Assembly: GCA_035550055.1 (NCBI GenBank)
Contig: DASZRO010000099.1
Coordinates: forward strand, 1-33,261
Source: Mycobacteriales bacterium
GTDB taxonomy: Bacteria; Actinomycetota; Actinomycetes; JAFAQI01
Length of the DNA: 33,261 nucleotides
Direction: 5' to 3'
The notes beneath the pieces are model-generated. The model was not told the origin of the DNA. It saw only the letters and a list, made by a program, of their open reading frames with translations, and did not search any database. Positions 18,152 through 29,467 of this stretch are shown here, one piece after another; positions within the stretch are counted from its first letter, which is position 1; the number at the start of each line of letters is the position of its first letter. The position numbers were made by a program, and so were the translations under genes.

Positions 18152-18892
18152 CTACACCGGCGCATCGTGCACAGCCGCGAGCGCTTCGGGCAGCGTGAAG
18201 GCGCCGGCGTAGAGCGCCTTCCCGACGATCGCGCCCTCGACGCCGACCTCGACCAGTCCCGCGATCGCCCGCAGGTCCTCGAGGCTGCTCACCCCGCCGC
18301 TGGCGATGACCGGTCGGTCGGTCGCCGCGCACACCTCACGCAGCAGGTCGAGATTCGGGCCGGTCAGCGTCCCGTCCCGGCGTACGTCGGTGACGACGTA
18401 ACGGGCGCACCCGTCCGCGTCGAGGCGAGCCAGTACGTCGAACAGCTCGCCCCCGTCCTTGGTCCATCCCCGCGCCGACAGCGTCGTACCGCGCACGTCC
18501 AGCCCGACCGCGATCCGGTCGCCGTACCGAGCGATCGCCGTACGCACCCACTCGGGCTGCTCGAGCGCGGCGGTGCCGATGTTCACCCGGGCGCACCCGG
18601 TGCCCAGCGCCGCCTCGAGGGATGCGTCGTCACGGATGCCGCCGGAGAGCTCCACCGCAACGTCGAGGCGGCCGACCACCTCAGCGATCAGTTCGCGGTT
18701 CGAGCCTCGGCCGAAAGCGGCGTCGAGATCGACGAGATGCAACCACTGCGCGCCGCCGTCCTGCCATGCGAGCGCAGCGTCGAGCGGTGCGCCGTACGCG
18801 GTCTGCGAGCCGGCCTCGCCTTGCACCAGACGGACCGCCTGGCCGTCGGCGACATCGACGGCGGGCAGCAGGACCAGCGGTGCGGTGCTCAC
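18152..18892 (-). CDS. priA: Bifunctional HisA/TrpF isomerase PriA
   Basis: One TIM barrel catalysing two Amadori isomerisations, ProFAR in histidine and PRA in tryptophan synthesis; 246 residues. HisA-type catalytic acids are D13 ([15 protein letters not shown]) and D132 (GLDVRG). PriA-specific features are R21 and the RGW motif (R141, W143) in [15 protein letters not shown], with the second-site Asp D173 in [10 protein letters not shown]. The absence of trpF from the trp cluster supports the double role. GTG 18892 overlaps the hisH stop (GTGA). Dual activity is inferred from these residues and from known actinobacterial PriA. Confidence 0.92.
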   Translation of the reverse strand: MSTAPLVLLPAVDVADGQAVRLVQGEAGSQTAYGAPLDAALAWQDGGAQWLHLVDLDAAFGRGSNRELIAEVVGRLDVAVELSGGIRDDASLEAALGTGCARVNIGTAALEQPEWVRTAIARYGDRIAVGLDVRGTTLSARGWTKDGGELFDVLARLDADGCARYVVTDVRRDGTLTGPNLDLLREVCAATDRPVIASGGVSSLEDLRAIAGLVEVGVEGAIVGKALYAGAFTLPEALAAVHDAPV

Positions 18893-19500
18893 AGCGTCTT
18901 CAGCCAGTTCTCGAGCAGGGTGAGCCCGGCGTCTCCGGACTTCTCAGGGTGGAACTGCGTCGCCGACAGACAGCCGTGTTCGATCGCCGCGACGAACGCG
19001 GCGCCGTGGGTGGCCGTCGTCTCGCCGGCCGCGCCGGACGGCGCAACGCCGTAGGAATGTACGAAGTAGAACCGTTCGTCGCCGACACCGGCGAACAGCG
19101 TCGAGCCGGCGTCGGGCGTCACGGTGTTCCAGCCCATGTGCGGCAGGATCGGCGCCGCCAGGCGCACCACCTCGCCGGCCAGGGCGCCGATGCCGTCGGT
19201 GCGGATCCCGTGCTCCTCACCCGCGTCGTAGAGCACCTGCATGCCGACGCAGATCCCGAGGACCGGACGGTCGTCGGCGACGCGGTCCCGCACGAGCCGG
19301 TCCGCAGCCACCTTTCGTACGCCGGACATGCACGCGGCGTACGCCCCGACGCCGGGCAGCACGACGCCATCGGCATCGCGGGCGGCGGCGGTGTCGGCGC
19401 TGACCGTCACGTCGGCACCGACCCGGGCCAGCGCACGCTGCGCCGACCGCAGGTTTCCGGAGCCGTGGTCGACGACGACCACGGTTGGCTTGCTCGACAT
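18889..19500 (-). CDS. hisH: Imidazole glycerol phosphate synthase, glutaminase subunit
   Basis: Class I glutamine amidotransferase feeding ammonia to HisF, 203 residues. The triad is visible: C84 in VLGICVGMQ, then H184 and E186 in TQFHPEKSG. The oxyanion-strand region [11 protein letters not shown] is present. ATG 19500 is 3 nt after the hisB stop, with only a weak AAAGG upstream, so it probably depends on readthrough by terminating ribosomes. It overlaps priA by 4 nt. Confidence 0.95.
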   Translation of the reverse strand: MSSKPTVVVVDHGSGNLRSAQRALARVGADVTVSADTAAARDADGVVLPGVGAYAACMSGVRKVAADRLVRDRVADDRPVLGICVGMQVLYDAGEEHGIRTDGIGALAGEVVRLAAPILPHMGWNTVTPDAGSTLFAGVGDERFYFVHSYGVAPSGAAGETTATHGAAFVAAIEHGCLSATQFHPEKSGDAGLTLLENWLKTL

Positions 19501-19503
19501 CGG

Positions 19504-20091
19504 CTAGAGAACGCCTTTGGTCGACGGCACGCCGACCGAGCGAGGATCGAGCGAGACCGCGTCGCGCAGTGCGCGAGCGACCGCCTTGAACTGTGCTTCG
19601 ACGATATGGTGCGCGTTGCGCCCACCGAGCACACGGACGTGCAAGCAGATCTGCGCACTCGACACCATCGACTCCCAGATGTGCCGGGTGAGCGTCGTGT
19701 CATAAGTACCGATCAGCTCGACCAGCGGCGGCTCGTCGTGGACGAGGTACGGCCGGCCCGACACGTCGACCACCGCGTGCGCCAGCGCCTCGTCGAGGGG
19801 TACGAACGCGTCGGCGAACCGGCGGATGCCGGCCTTGTCCCCCAGGGCCTCACGCAGGGCCTGGCCGATCGCGATCGCGGTGTCCTCGACGGTGTGGTGC
19901 GCGTCGACCTCGAGATCGCCGACCGTCTTCACCGTCAGGTCGATCCCGCCGTGCTTGGACAGCTGAGCCAGCATGTGGTCGTAGAACGGGACCCCGGTCG
20001 AGATCTCGTTGATCCCGGTGCCGTCGAGATCGAGCGACACCGAGACCTGCGACTCCTTGGTCGAACGCTCGACCTTCCCGGTTCGTGCCAT
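19504..20091 (-). CDS. hisB: Imidazoleglycerol-phosphate dehydratase
   Basis: Dehydrates IGP to imidazole acetol phosphate, a manganese enzyme; 195 residues, dehydratase domain only (no HisN-like phosphatase fusion). The two metal-binding His motifs are HHTVED (65-70) and HHIVEAQFK (161-169). ATG 20091 has GGAGA and AAGGGA close upstream. A 119-nt gap with element E3 separates it from hisC, while hisH follows 3 nt later. Confidence 0.96.
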   Translation of the reverse strand: MARTGKVERSTKESQVSVSLDLDGTGINEISTGVPFYDHMLAQLSKHGGIDLTVKTVGDLEVDAHHTVEDTAIAIGQALREALGDKAGIRRFADAFVPLDEALAHAVVDVSGRPYLVHDEPPLVELIGTYDTTLTRHIWESMVSSAQICLHVRVLGGRNAHHIVEAQFKAVARALRDAVSLDPRSVGVPSTKGVL

Positions 20092-20111
20092 GTCTCCAGT
20101 ATCCCTTGACC

Positions 20112-20195
20112 CCGAAGTAGCACACGAAGTCCTTATCGGTGCCCCGATACCGCCCCGATCGTCCGATTCGGCGGGGAGGTTGTGTGCTACTTCGG
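20112..20195 (-). repeat. Palindromic element E3 of the CGAAGTAGCACAC family
   Basis: A perfect 14-bp inverted repeat (20112-20125 with 20182-20195, arm CCGAAGTAGCACAC) encloses a 56-nt core. On the minus strand the core begins AACCTCC as in E1, and 12 nt after the 13-nt arm comes GAATCGGACG, the same position as in E1 and E2. An inner hairpin TATCGG/CCGATA (20134-20139 with 20144-20149) is perfect. TTTTT precedes the element on the transcript strand, which is the wrong side for an intrinsic terminator. It lies between hisC and hisB. Confidence 0.85.
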
Positions 20196-20210
20196 AAAAA
20201 GGCGCGGGGG

Positions 20211-22572
<2,362 letters not shown>

Positions 22573-22576
<4 letters not shown>

Positions 22577-23157
22577 GGGGAGCCAGGGTAGGCCGCGGGC
22601 GCCTTCACCGTCGGTCGATTTACCGCGCGCAGCCAGGTGATCATCGAGCTGAGCAGCAATGATGCCATCGGCCAGCTCAACAGCATCGCGGTGGCGCGCA
22701 CCTTGAAGTCGAGCAGCCTGACGACGCCGTCGATTCCCTGTCGCGATGCGGTCGGGAAGGCCGAGTCGAGCGTCGACCGCAGGGGGCCGACGCCGACCAG
22801 GTACCCGACCCGGTCCGCGACGAACATCGCCAGCAGCCCGCCGGCCACGAGGCCGACCAACGCTCCGGGCCCGTCCGCAGCGGCCGCGGGAAGCGCGAGG
22901 AACACCGCCACCACGCACACGATCCCGGCGATGATGCCCAGCAGCGCCAACCACAGGTCGTCGCCCATGAGGGCCTTCGTCTTCTCCTCGGGGTTGTTGA
23001 TCGCGGCGTGCACGTCGAGGTGCGGCGCGACGGCGTGCCAGATCAGGCCGACGACCGATCCGAGCAACGCGATGCAGACCATCAGAACGAGCGCGAGGAC
23101 CGCCTCCGCCCGCCAGTCGATCCAGGATGTGGCCGGATCGACCGACGAGGGCTGCAT
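22573..23157 (-). CDS. Four-helix membrane protein, DUF2567-like
   Basis: A 194-residue protein with four predicted membrane helices: about 17-42 ([20 protein letters not shown]), 68-92, 96-120 and 155-178. A short polar loop with [16 protein letters not shown] follows helix 1. The layout and the L-x-W-x-x-x-AP-like end of helix 1 recall the actinobacterial DUF2567 family, from memory only. No function is known. ATG 23157 has a poor RBS. It lies 14 nt after the deacetylase stop and overlaps hisD as GTGA. Confidence 0.75.
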
Positions 23158-23171
23158 CGGTCCAGTGTCGC

Positions 23172-23882
23172 CTACCGGCCGTCGCCGATCGCCGCGACTG
23201 TCAGGTGGCGCTGCGCGAGCCGCTCGGCCAGCAGCGGAAGCGCTGCGAGCGTCGTACGCCAGGACCCGGGAGCGCTGGTCACGTCGGAGTCGTGCAGCAG
23301 CATGGTCCCGCCCGAGAGCCGGCCGGACTCGAGGTGGCCGACGACGGACTCGGGCGTCGCGTCGGCCTGCCAGTCCACGCCCCAGCTCGACCACAGCAGC
23401 GGTCGCAGGCCCAAGGCTCGTGAGGCGAGGTACGACGGACCGGACATCACGCCGTACGTCGGTCGCCACCAGCGCGGCGACTCCCCGACGACCTCGGCGA
23501 CGGTGTCCCGACCGCGCCGCAGGTCGGCCGCGATTCCCCACGGCGTGCGCGCGATGGTGTAGCGGTGCTGGTCGCCGTGCAGCCCGATCCGATGTCCTCG
23601 CCGCAGCGTCTCCACCACCACGTCGGGGTAGCGGCGCGCTTGCGAGCCGAGCACGAAGAACGTCGCCGGCCAGCCGAGCCGGTCGAGCTCGTCGAGGATC
23701 GCGATCGTCCCTTGCGGGTGCGGCCCGTCGTCGAAGGTGAGCGCCACCGAGCCCGGGGGCATCGGGCCACACAGCGGCGGGGCCACGACGCGACGCAACC
23801 CGGGTAGCCAGGTCCCGGCCGGAACGATCTGCACGGCCGCGGCTGCGCCGACCGCCACTGCCGCGATCTCGACGCCGTTCAC
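23172..23882 (-). CDS. Polysaccharide deacetylase (NodB domain), membrane-anchored
   Basis: CE4-type deacetylase, 236 residues. An N-terminal hydrophobic segment (about 5-22) suggests export or anchoring. The NodB motifs appear in order: LTFDDGP (48-54, Asp base and metal Asp), HGDQH (102-106, the two metal His), RPTYG (140-144), GVDWQAD (168-174) and MLLHDSD (194-200, catalytic His). All key residues are present, so it is probably active on an envelope N-acetyl sugar; the substrate is unknown. GTG 23882 is 10 nt past the glycosyltransferase stop and no good SD is seen. Confidence 0.88.
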   Translation of the reverse strand: MNGVEIAAVAVGAAAAVQIVPAGTWLPGLRRVVAPPLCGPMPPGSVALTFDDGPHPQGTIAILDELDRLGWPATFFVLGSQARRYPDVVVETLRRGHRIGLHGDQHRYTIARTPWGIAADLRRGRDTVAEVVGESPRWWRPTYGVMSGPSYLASRALGLRPLLWSSWGVDWQADATPESVVGHLESGRLSGGTMLLHDSDVTSAPGSWRTTLAALPLLAERLAQRHLTVAAIGDGR

Positions 23883-23892
23883 GACGTAGAGA

Positions 23893-24957
23893 TCACCACA
23901 GCGTGTCGAGCACGTCGATGGCACGCTCGCACCCGAACACCGCGGCGGCCTCGACCGGTGGCCGGGCGTCGCGAACCGCGACCATCAGCTCGGCCGGGCT
24001 GGCCGCCCACCGCGCCAGGCCGGCGCGTTGCAGGGCATCGGCGTTGAGCCGGCCGTGGCCGGCGATCGGGCGGTAGAGGACCGTCGGTCTGCCGACGGCG
24101 AGGGCCTCCCAGCAGGTGGTGCCGCCGGCGTTGTCGACCACGACGTCGGCGGCCGCGAGCAGCCCGACGACGTCGCTGGTCCAGGGCACGGCACGCGCGC
24201 CCGGCACGGCCGCGATCCGGCGGGACAGGCGGCGCGAACGCCCGCACAGCACGAGGACCTGATCGGCTGCCGCGGTCAGCTGGCGAGCGGCTGTCACGAC
24301 CTCGCCCACTCCCCAGCTGCCGCCGTTGACGAGGACGACCCGCTCATGCGGTGCGATCGCCCACCGCTGGCGCGCCGCGTCGCGGTCGACCGGCTCGAGG
24401 TAGCGCTGCGCCACGAGCGGCGTGATCGGCTTGACGACCGCGGCGCTCATCTCCTCCAACTCGGCGGCGGTGGCGCTCATCGGGGCGAGGGTGAGGTCCA
24501 CGCCCGCCCAGACCCAGTACGGATGTGCTCCCGGGTCGGTGACGTAGGTCGCGACCGGCGCCGTCAGGCGGCCCTGGCTTCGCAGCCGGCCGAGCACCTG
24601 CGCCGCGAGGTTGTAGACGGCCACCACGGCGTCCGGGCGGAACGCGTCGACCTCCGCCAGCAACGGCTTCTCGGCGCTGCGACCGCCGTTGTGGGTGATC
24701 GCCTCGAACAGGCCGGGATGGGTGACCCACGTCCGCATGGCCCAGTCGTAGAGCCACGGGATCACCGCGATCATCGAGTGGTAGAAGGCGCGCAGTATCG
24801 CGCCTTGGCCGTGCGGCGGCATCTCGAGCAGATCGACGGTTCGGACCGTGTGACCCTCTGCCTCGGCTTGGGCAGCGAGCGCGGCCGCCGCGGCGTCATG
24901 ACCTGCGCCCATCGATGCCGAAACGATGAGCAGACGCTTCGAACCCATCGAGGTCAC
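23893..24957 (-). CDS. MGDG synthase/MurG-like glycosyltransferase
   Basis: GT-B fold glycosyltransferase, 354 residues. The N-terminal half begins RLLIVSASMGAGHDAAA, the MGxGH motif of the monogalactosyldiacylglycerol-synthase family. The C-terminal half has VLVNGGSWGVGEV and the sugar-nucleotide region VVVDNAGGTTCWEALAVGRP. Family members glycosylate lipids such as diacylglycerol or undecaprenyl carriers. Paired with the deacetylase it suggests an envelope glycolipid step, which is inference. The start is unsettled: GTG 24957 is used, ATG 24948 is equally possible; neither has an SD. The 43-nt gap from dnaE is markedly AT-rich. Confidence 0.85.
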   Translation of the reverse strand: MTSMGSKRLLIVSASMGAGHDAAAAALAAQAEAEGHTVRTVDLLEMPPHGQGAILRAFYHSMIAVIPWLYDWAMRTWVTHPGLFEAITHNGGRSAEKPLLAEVDAFRPDAVVAVYNLAAQVLGRLRSQGRLTAPVATYVTDPGAHPYWVWAGVDLTLAPMSATAAELEEMSAAVVKPITPLVAQRYLEPVDRDAARQRWAIAPHERVVLVNGGSWGVGEVVTAARQLTAAADQVLVLCGRSRRLSRRIAAVPGARAVPWTSDVVGLLAAADVVVDNAGGTTCWEALAVGRPTVLYRPIAGHGRLNADALQRAGLARWAASPAELMVAVRDARPPVEAAAVFGCERAIDVLDTLW

Positions 24958-25000
24958 GCTATTTCATTGACCAGAATCACCACATTCATACCTGAACCGA

Positions 25001-28000
25001 TCAAGAAACCGCGTTGGGCCCGAGCAGCTGCTTCAGGTCCGCCATGAGCGCAGGCGTCGGCGCGACCCGCAGCCGATCGTCGATGCGTACGACGGTGGAA
25101 CGGCCCGCTGACAGCAACGACAGGTGCACCTCGGTCGCCCCCGGATGGCCGGCGAGCACCTCCTTGAGCCGCTCGACCACCGGCGGGGTGCAGCGGTTGG
25201 CCGGCAGCGTGATGACCACCGGTCCGCGCGGCCCCTGGCTGACGTCCGGGATGGCGACCTCCATCGCCATCAGCCGCGGCGCCTCCTCGCGCTTGTCGAT
25301 CCGCGCCCGCACCAGCAGCACCGCGTCCTCGGCGAGATGGATGCCGTGCTCCTCGTAGGCCTTCGGGAAGAACAGCACCTCGATCGCGCCCTCGAGGTCC
25401 TCGAGCACCGCGGTCGCCCACGAGTCGCCCCGCTTGGTCATCTTGCGGGTGAGCGAGGAGATGATCCCGCCGACGGTGACGATCTGGCCGTCGCTGCGGT
25501 CCTCGCCGGACAGCGCCGAGATCGGGCAGTCCACCGCGGCGGCCAGCACGTGCTCGATGCCGAACAGCGGGTGGTCGGAGACGTAGAGACCCAGCATCTC
25601 CCGCTCGTAGGCGAGCAGCGTCGACTTGTCCCACTCACTCATGGGGATCGTGAGGTTGAGCGCCATGGTCGGCTCCGAACCGGCGTCGCCGTCACCCGCG
25701 CTGAACAGGTCGAACTGGCCGACCGCCTCGTTGCGCTTGGTGTCCATGCAGGCGTCGATCGCCTCGGCGTGGATGCGCAACAGTCCTTGCCGGGTGTGGC
25801 CGAGCGAGTCGAACGCACCCGCCTTGACCAGTGACTCGACGACCTTCTTGTTGCACACGACCGGCTCGACCTTGGTCAGGAAGTCGGCGAAGTCCGCATA
25901 CATCCCCTTGCTGCGCCGGGTCGCGCAGATCGACGCGACGACGTTCGTGCCGACGTTGCGAATGCCCGCCATGCCGTAGCGGATGTCGGTGCCGACCGGC
26001 GCGAAGTCGGCATCGGAGGAGTTCACGTCCGGGGGCAGCACCTTGATGCCCATCCGCCTGCACTCGTGCAGGTAGAGCGCGCTCTTGTCCTTGTCGTCAC
26101 GCACCGACGTCAGCAGCGCCGCCATGTACTCCGCCGGGTACTTCGCCTTGAGGTACGCCGTCCAGTACGACACCAACCCGTATCCCGCGGCGTGGGACTT
26201 GTTGAACGCGTAGTCCGCGAACGGGATCAGCGTCTCCCACAGCTTGTCGATGGCCGGCTGGCTGTAGCCGTGCGCCTTCATGCCGTCGCTGAAGGGAACC
26301 TTCTCCTTGTCGAGGATCTCCTTCTTCTTCTTGCCCATGGCCCGGCGCAGCGAGTCGGCTTGTGCCAGCGAGTAGCCGGCGACGCGCTGCGCGATCGCCA
26401 TGACCTGCTCCTGGTAGACGATCACGCCGTAGGTCTCGGCGAGCAGGTCGGCCAGTGACTCGGCGAACTCGGGGTGGATCGGCTCGATCTTCTGCCGGCC
26501 GTGCTTGCGCTCGACGTAGGCCAGATGGCTGCCCATGCCCATCGGACCCGGTCGGTACAACGCGTTGAGCGCCGCGATGTCTTCGAACGTCGACGGTTGC
26601 AGCGACCGGATCAGCGAGCGCATCGGCCCGCCCTCGAACTGGAAGACGCCGACCGTGTCGCCTCGGCAGAGCAGCTCGTAGGCCTCCGGCCGGTCCAACG
26701 GCAGGTTCTCGAGGTCGAGCTTCTCGCCGCGGTTGGTCTCGATGTGGCGCAGCGCGTCGTCGAGCACGGTGAGGTTGCGCAGGCCGAGGAAGTCCATCTT
26801 GAGCAGCCCGAGCGACTCACAGGCACCCATGTCGAACTGTGTGATGATCGCGCCGTCGGCCTCGCGCCGCTGGATCGGGATCACGTCGAGCAGCGGATAC
26901 CGCGACAGGATCACCCCGGCAGCGTGGACACCCCACTGCCGGCGCAGCCCCTCGAGCCCACGTGCGGTGTCGACGACCCGTTTCACGTCGTGCTCGGTCT
27001 CGTAGAGCTGCCGGAACTCCTTGCCCTCGCCGTACCGCTCGTGAGCCGGGTCGAAGATCGCGGCGAGCGGCAGGTCCTTGCCCATGACCGGCGGCGGCAT
27101 GACCTTGGTGATCTTGTCCCCGATCCCGTACGGGAACCCGAGCACCCGGGCGGCGTCCTTGACCGCCGCCTTCGCCTTGATCGTGCTGTAGGTGATGATC
27201 TGGCTGACCCGGTCCTCGCCGTACTTCTCGGTGGCGTAACGGATCATGTCGCCGCGCCGGCGCTCGTCGAAGTCGAGGTCGATGTCCGGCATCGAGATGC
27301 GCTCGGGGTTCAGGAACCGCTCGAACAGCAGGCCGTGCATGATCGGGTCGAGCTCGGTGATGCGCAGCGCCCACGCCACGAGCGAGCCGGCGGCCGACCC
27401 GCGGCCGGGCCCCACCCTGATGCCCGAGTCGCGAGCGTGGCGACACAGGTCGGCGACGACGAGGAAGTACCCCGGGAAGCCCATCTGGATGATGACGCCG
27501 AGCTCGAAGTCGGCCCGCTCCCGGTACTCCGCGGGCACCTCGGCGCCGTGGAAGCGCGCGTCGAGGCCACGGTGCACCTCGCCGCGAAGCCAGGAGTCCT
27601 CGGTCTCGCCGGCCGGTACGTCGAAGCGCGGCATCAGCTCGGCGCCCTCGTCGAAGGCGACGTCGCAACGCTGGGCGATCAGCAGCGTGTTGTCGCAGGC
27701 CTCGGGAACCTCCCGCCAGAGCCGGCGCATCTCCTCCGGGCTCTTCAGATAGAAGTCCTTGGCGTCGAACTTGAACCGGTTCGGGTCGGCCATCGTCTTG
27801 CCGGACTGGACGCACAGCAGCACCTCGTGCGCCTCGGCGTCCTTGGCGAAGGTGTAGTGAAGGTCGTTCGTGGCGATCGTCGGCATGCTGAGCTCACGGG
27901 CAAGCCGCAACAGGTCGGAGTGAACCCGGGTCTCGATGTCGAGACCGTGGTCCATGAGCTCGCAGAAGAACGACTCGCGGCCGAAGATGTCCTGCAGCTC

Positions 28001-28531
28001 GCCGGCGACCTGCTTGGCCCCCTCGTAGTCACCGATCCGCAGCTTGGTCTGGATCTCGCCCGACGGACAGCCGGTGCTGGCGATGAGCCCCGCGGCGTAC
28101 TCGCTGATCAGCTCCCGGTCGGCGCGCGGCTTGTAGAAGTACCCCTCGAGGCTCGACCGGCTGGCGAGGCGGAAGAGGTTGTGCATCCCGGCGGTGGTCT
28201 CCGCGAGCAGCGTCATGTGGGTGAAGGCGCCGCCGCCGGACACGTCGTCCTCGCCGCCCTCGGCCCAGCGCACCCGCGTCCGCTCGTAGCGCGACGTACC
28301 AGGGGTGATGTAGGCCTCCATGCCGATGATCGGCTTGACGCCCTTGGCCTTGCCCTTCTTCCAGAACTCGTAGGCCCCGAACACGTTGCCGTGGTCGGTC
28401 ATCGCCAGCGCGGGCATCCCCATGCGGGCGGCTTCGGTGAACAGCTCGTCGACCCGCGCCGCCCCGTCCAGCATCGAGTACTCGCTGTGGACATGCAGGT
28501 GCACGAACTGGTCGGCACCGGCGGCTTCCAT
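25001..28531 (-). CDS. dnaE: DNA polymerase III alpha subunit DnaE1
   Basis: Replicative polymerase, 1176 residues, full length. The N-terminal PHP domain keeps all nine metal ligands found in mycobacterial DnaE1 (H13, H15, D22, H47, E72, H105, C155, D223, H225), so intrinsic 3'-5' proofreading is likely. The polymerase active site is PDIDLDFDE with D418 and D420. Then come the fingers region, a helix-hairpin-helix stretch (SYWTAYLKAKYPAEYMAALL region and after) and an OB fold near 1000-1080 (VTVGGIISSLTRKMTKRG). ATG 28531 has GGAGGTG 13 nt upstream, a little far. It is the first gene of the long minus-strand run toward his and trp. Confidence 0.97.
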   Translation of the reverse strand: MEAAGADQFVHLHVHSEYSMLDGAARVDELFTEAARMGMPALAMTDHGNVFGAYEFWKKGKAKGVKPIIGMEAYITPGTSRYERTRVRWAEGGEDDVSGGGAFTHMTLLAETTAGMHNLFRLASRSSLEGYFYKPRADRELISEYAAGLIASTGCPSGEIQTKLRIGDYEGAKQVAGELQDIFGRESFFCELMDHGLDIETRVHSDLLRLARELSMPTIATNDLHYTFAKDAEAHEVLLCVQSGKTMADPNRFKFDAKDFYLKSPEEMRRLWREVPEACDNTLLIAQRCDVAFDEGAELMPRFDVPAGETEDSWLRGEVHRGLDARFHGAEVPAEYRERADFELGVIIQMGFPGYFLVVADLCRHARDSGIRVGPGRGSAAGSLVAWALRITELDPIMHGLLFERFLNPERISMPDIDLDFDERRRGDMIRYATEKYGEDRVSQIITYSTIKAKAAVKDAARVLGFPYGIGDKITKVMPPPVMGKDLPLAAIFDPAHERYGEGKEFRQLYETEHDVKRVVDTARGLEGLRRQWGVHAAGVILSRYPLLDVIPIQRREADGAIITQFDMGACESLGLLKMDFLGLRNLTVLDDALRHIETNRGEKLDLENLPLDRPEAYELLCRGDTVGVFQFEGGPMRSLIRSLQPSTFEDIAALNALYRPGPMGMGSHLAYVERKHGRQKIEPIHPEFAESLADLLAETYGVIVYQEQVMAIAQRVAGYSLAQADSLRRAMGKKKKEILDKEKVPFSDGMKAHGYSQPAIDKLWETLIPFADYAFNKSHAAGYGLVSYWTAYLKAKYPAEYMAALLTSVRDDKDKSALYLHECRRMGIKVLPPDVNSSDADFAPVGTDIRYGMAGIRNVGTNVVASICATRRSKGMYADFADFLTKVEPVVCNKKVVESLVKAGAFDSLGHTRQGLLRIHAEAIDACMDTKRNEAVGQFDLFSAGDGDAGSEPTMALNLTIPMSEWDKSTLLAYEREMLGLYVSDHPLFGIEHVLAAAVDCPISALSGEDRSDGQIVTVGGIISSLTRKMTKRGDSWATAVLEDLEGAIEVLFFPKAYEEHGIHLAEDAVLLVRARIDKREEAPRLMAMEVAIPDVSQGPRGPVVITLPANRCTPPVVERLKEVLAGHPGATEVHLSLLSAGRSTVVRIDDRLRVAPTPALMADLKQLLGPNAVS

Positions 28532-28594
28532 CGGTTCGTTCTAACACCTCCGGCCGACGGGTTCGGCGTGTCGGTGACGGCGAGTCTCAGCCCG

Positions 28595-28600
28595 TAGGCT
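28595..28600 (+). promoter_or_regulatory. -10 box for a leaderless GH16-like transcript
   Basis: TAGGCT lies 6 nt before the GTG start of the first GH16-like gene, so transcription should start at or next to the start codon. No SD is visible. The identical hexamer is used in the same position before pdtaR. No clear -35. Confidence 0.45.
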
Positions 28601-28606
28601 CAATCG

Positions 28607-29461
28607 GTGCCCAGCTCACGCCTGCTCGCCCAGTCCCGGGTGTTCGTGGCGTGCCTGGCGCTGGCGATCGTCGGCGTCGTCGGGCTCGGCCTGACCGCCG
28701 TCGCCACCCAGCCGGCGACCGCCTCCAGCAACGGCACCACCGCGGCCGACCCGACTCCGCCCGACGGCGGGAACCCCGGGCAGCGGCTGCTCAACTGGTC
28801 CGGGATCACCTGGCTGGTCTACCCGAACTGCCCGATCTGCGGCCCGGAGCACACTGCGACGACGAACGCCGCCCGCGCCGTCTACGTCGACCGGCGGGGC
28901 TGGCTGCACCTGGCGGTGTCCAAGATCGACGGCCGCTGGAGCGGGGTGGAGCTGCGGGCGCTCACCCAGGCGCCCTACGGCACCTATCGCTGGGTCGTGA
29001 ACAGCGCGACGGCCGACATGGACCCGTGGGCCGTGCTCGGCATGTTCGTCTACCGCCCCGGCACCGCCAAGCTGACCAACGAGATCGACGTCGAGGACTC
29101 CCGGTTCCCGCACCTGCTGCGGGCGCCCGACAACGCCCAGTTCACGGTTCAGCCGTACAACGTCGCGGGCAACCAGCACGGCTACTACATCAGCTCGGAC
29201 TACCACCCGCTCGTCCAGCAGTTCACCTGGAGCCCGGCGTTCGGCTCCGAGACGCACGGCTCGGTCCAGTTCGAGACGCGCGTCGGTACCACCGAGCGGT
29301 CGCCGTTGCTGGCACGCTTCAGCTACGGGGGCTACGCGGTGCCCACCTCGACGAACATGCAGCTGTTCGTGGTGTTGTGGATGAACAAGAACCACACGCC
29401 GACGACCGGCACGCATTCCGCGGTGATCCGCAATCTCAGCATCCAACCGCTAGGGGGTTGA
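28607..29461 (+). CDS. Secreted GH16-like protein A
   Basis: A 284-residue exported protein. The N-terminus is a signal peptide (RVFVACLALAIVGVVGLGLT, then ATQPATASS), followed by a Pro/Gly linker and a concanavalin-like domain (about 64-282). It carries the glycoside hydrolase 16 catalytic pattern E-x-D-x-E at E159, D161 and E163 (NEIDVEDSRF), plus the downstream YHPLVQQFTWSP strand typical of the family. The GH16 substrate (beta-glucan, galactan or other) is unknown. A CPIC pair (75-78) near the domain start is absent from the paralogue downstream and may form a disulfide. GTG 28607 was chosen for the signal peptide and the -10 box just upstream. It diverges from dnaE. Confidence 0.8.
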   Translation: MPSSRLLAQSRVFVACLALAIVGVVGLGLTAVATQPATASSNGTTAADPTPPDGGNPGQRLLNWSGITWLVYPNCPICGPEHTATTNAARAVYVDRRGWLHLAVSKIDGRWSGVELRALTQAPYGTYRWVVNSATADMDPWAVLGMFVYRPGTAKLTNEIDVEDSRFPHLLRAPDNAQFTVQPYNVAGNQHGYYISSDYHPLVQQFTWSPAFGSETHGSVQFETRVGTTERSPLLARFSYGGYAVPTSTNMQLFVVLWMNKNHTPTTGTHSAVIRNLSIQPLGG

Positions 29462-29467
29462 CCGGAA

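Noticed and set aside
3987-20195. The three palindromes as a CRISPR array or intrinsic terminators
   Set aside because: Copies are kilobases apart and have no regular spacers or cas genes. After E2 the transcript strand has A-rich sequence, and the T-run at E3 precedes the stem, so none fits an intrinsic terminator of the his operon.
26474-28597. A 707-codon open frame on the plus strand opposite dnaE, and similar long frames opposite gltB (6228-7748), trpB (12688-13890) and livK (2032-3171)
   Set aside because: GC-rich genes with G/C-ended codons leave long open antisense frames. These translate to Arg/Gly/Val/Asp-rich sequence with no motifs, while the opposite strand holds complete known enzymes.
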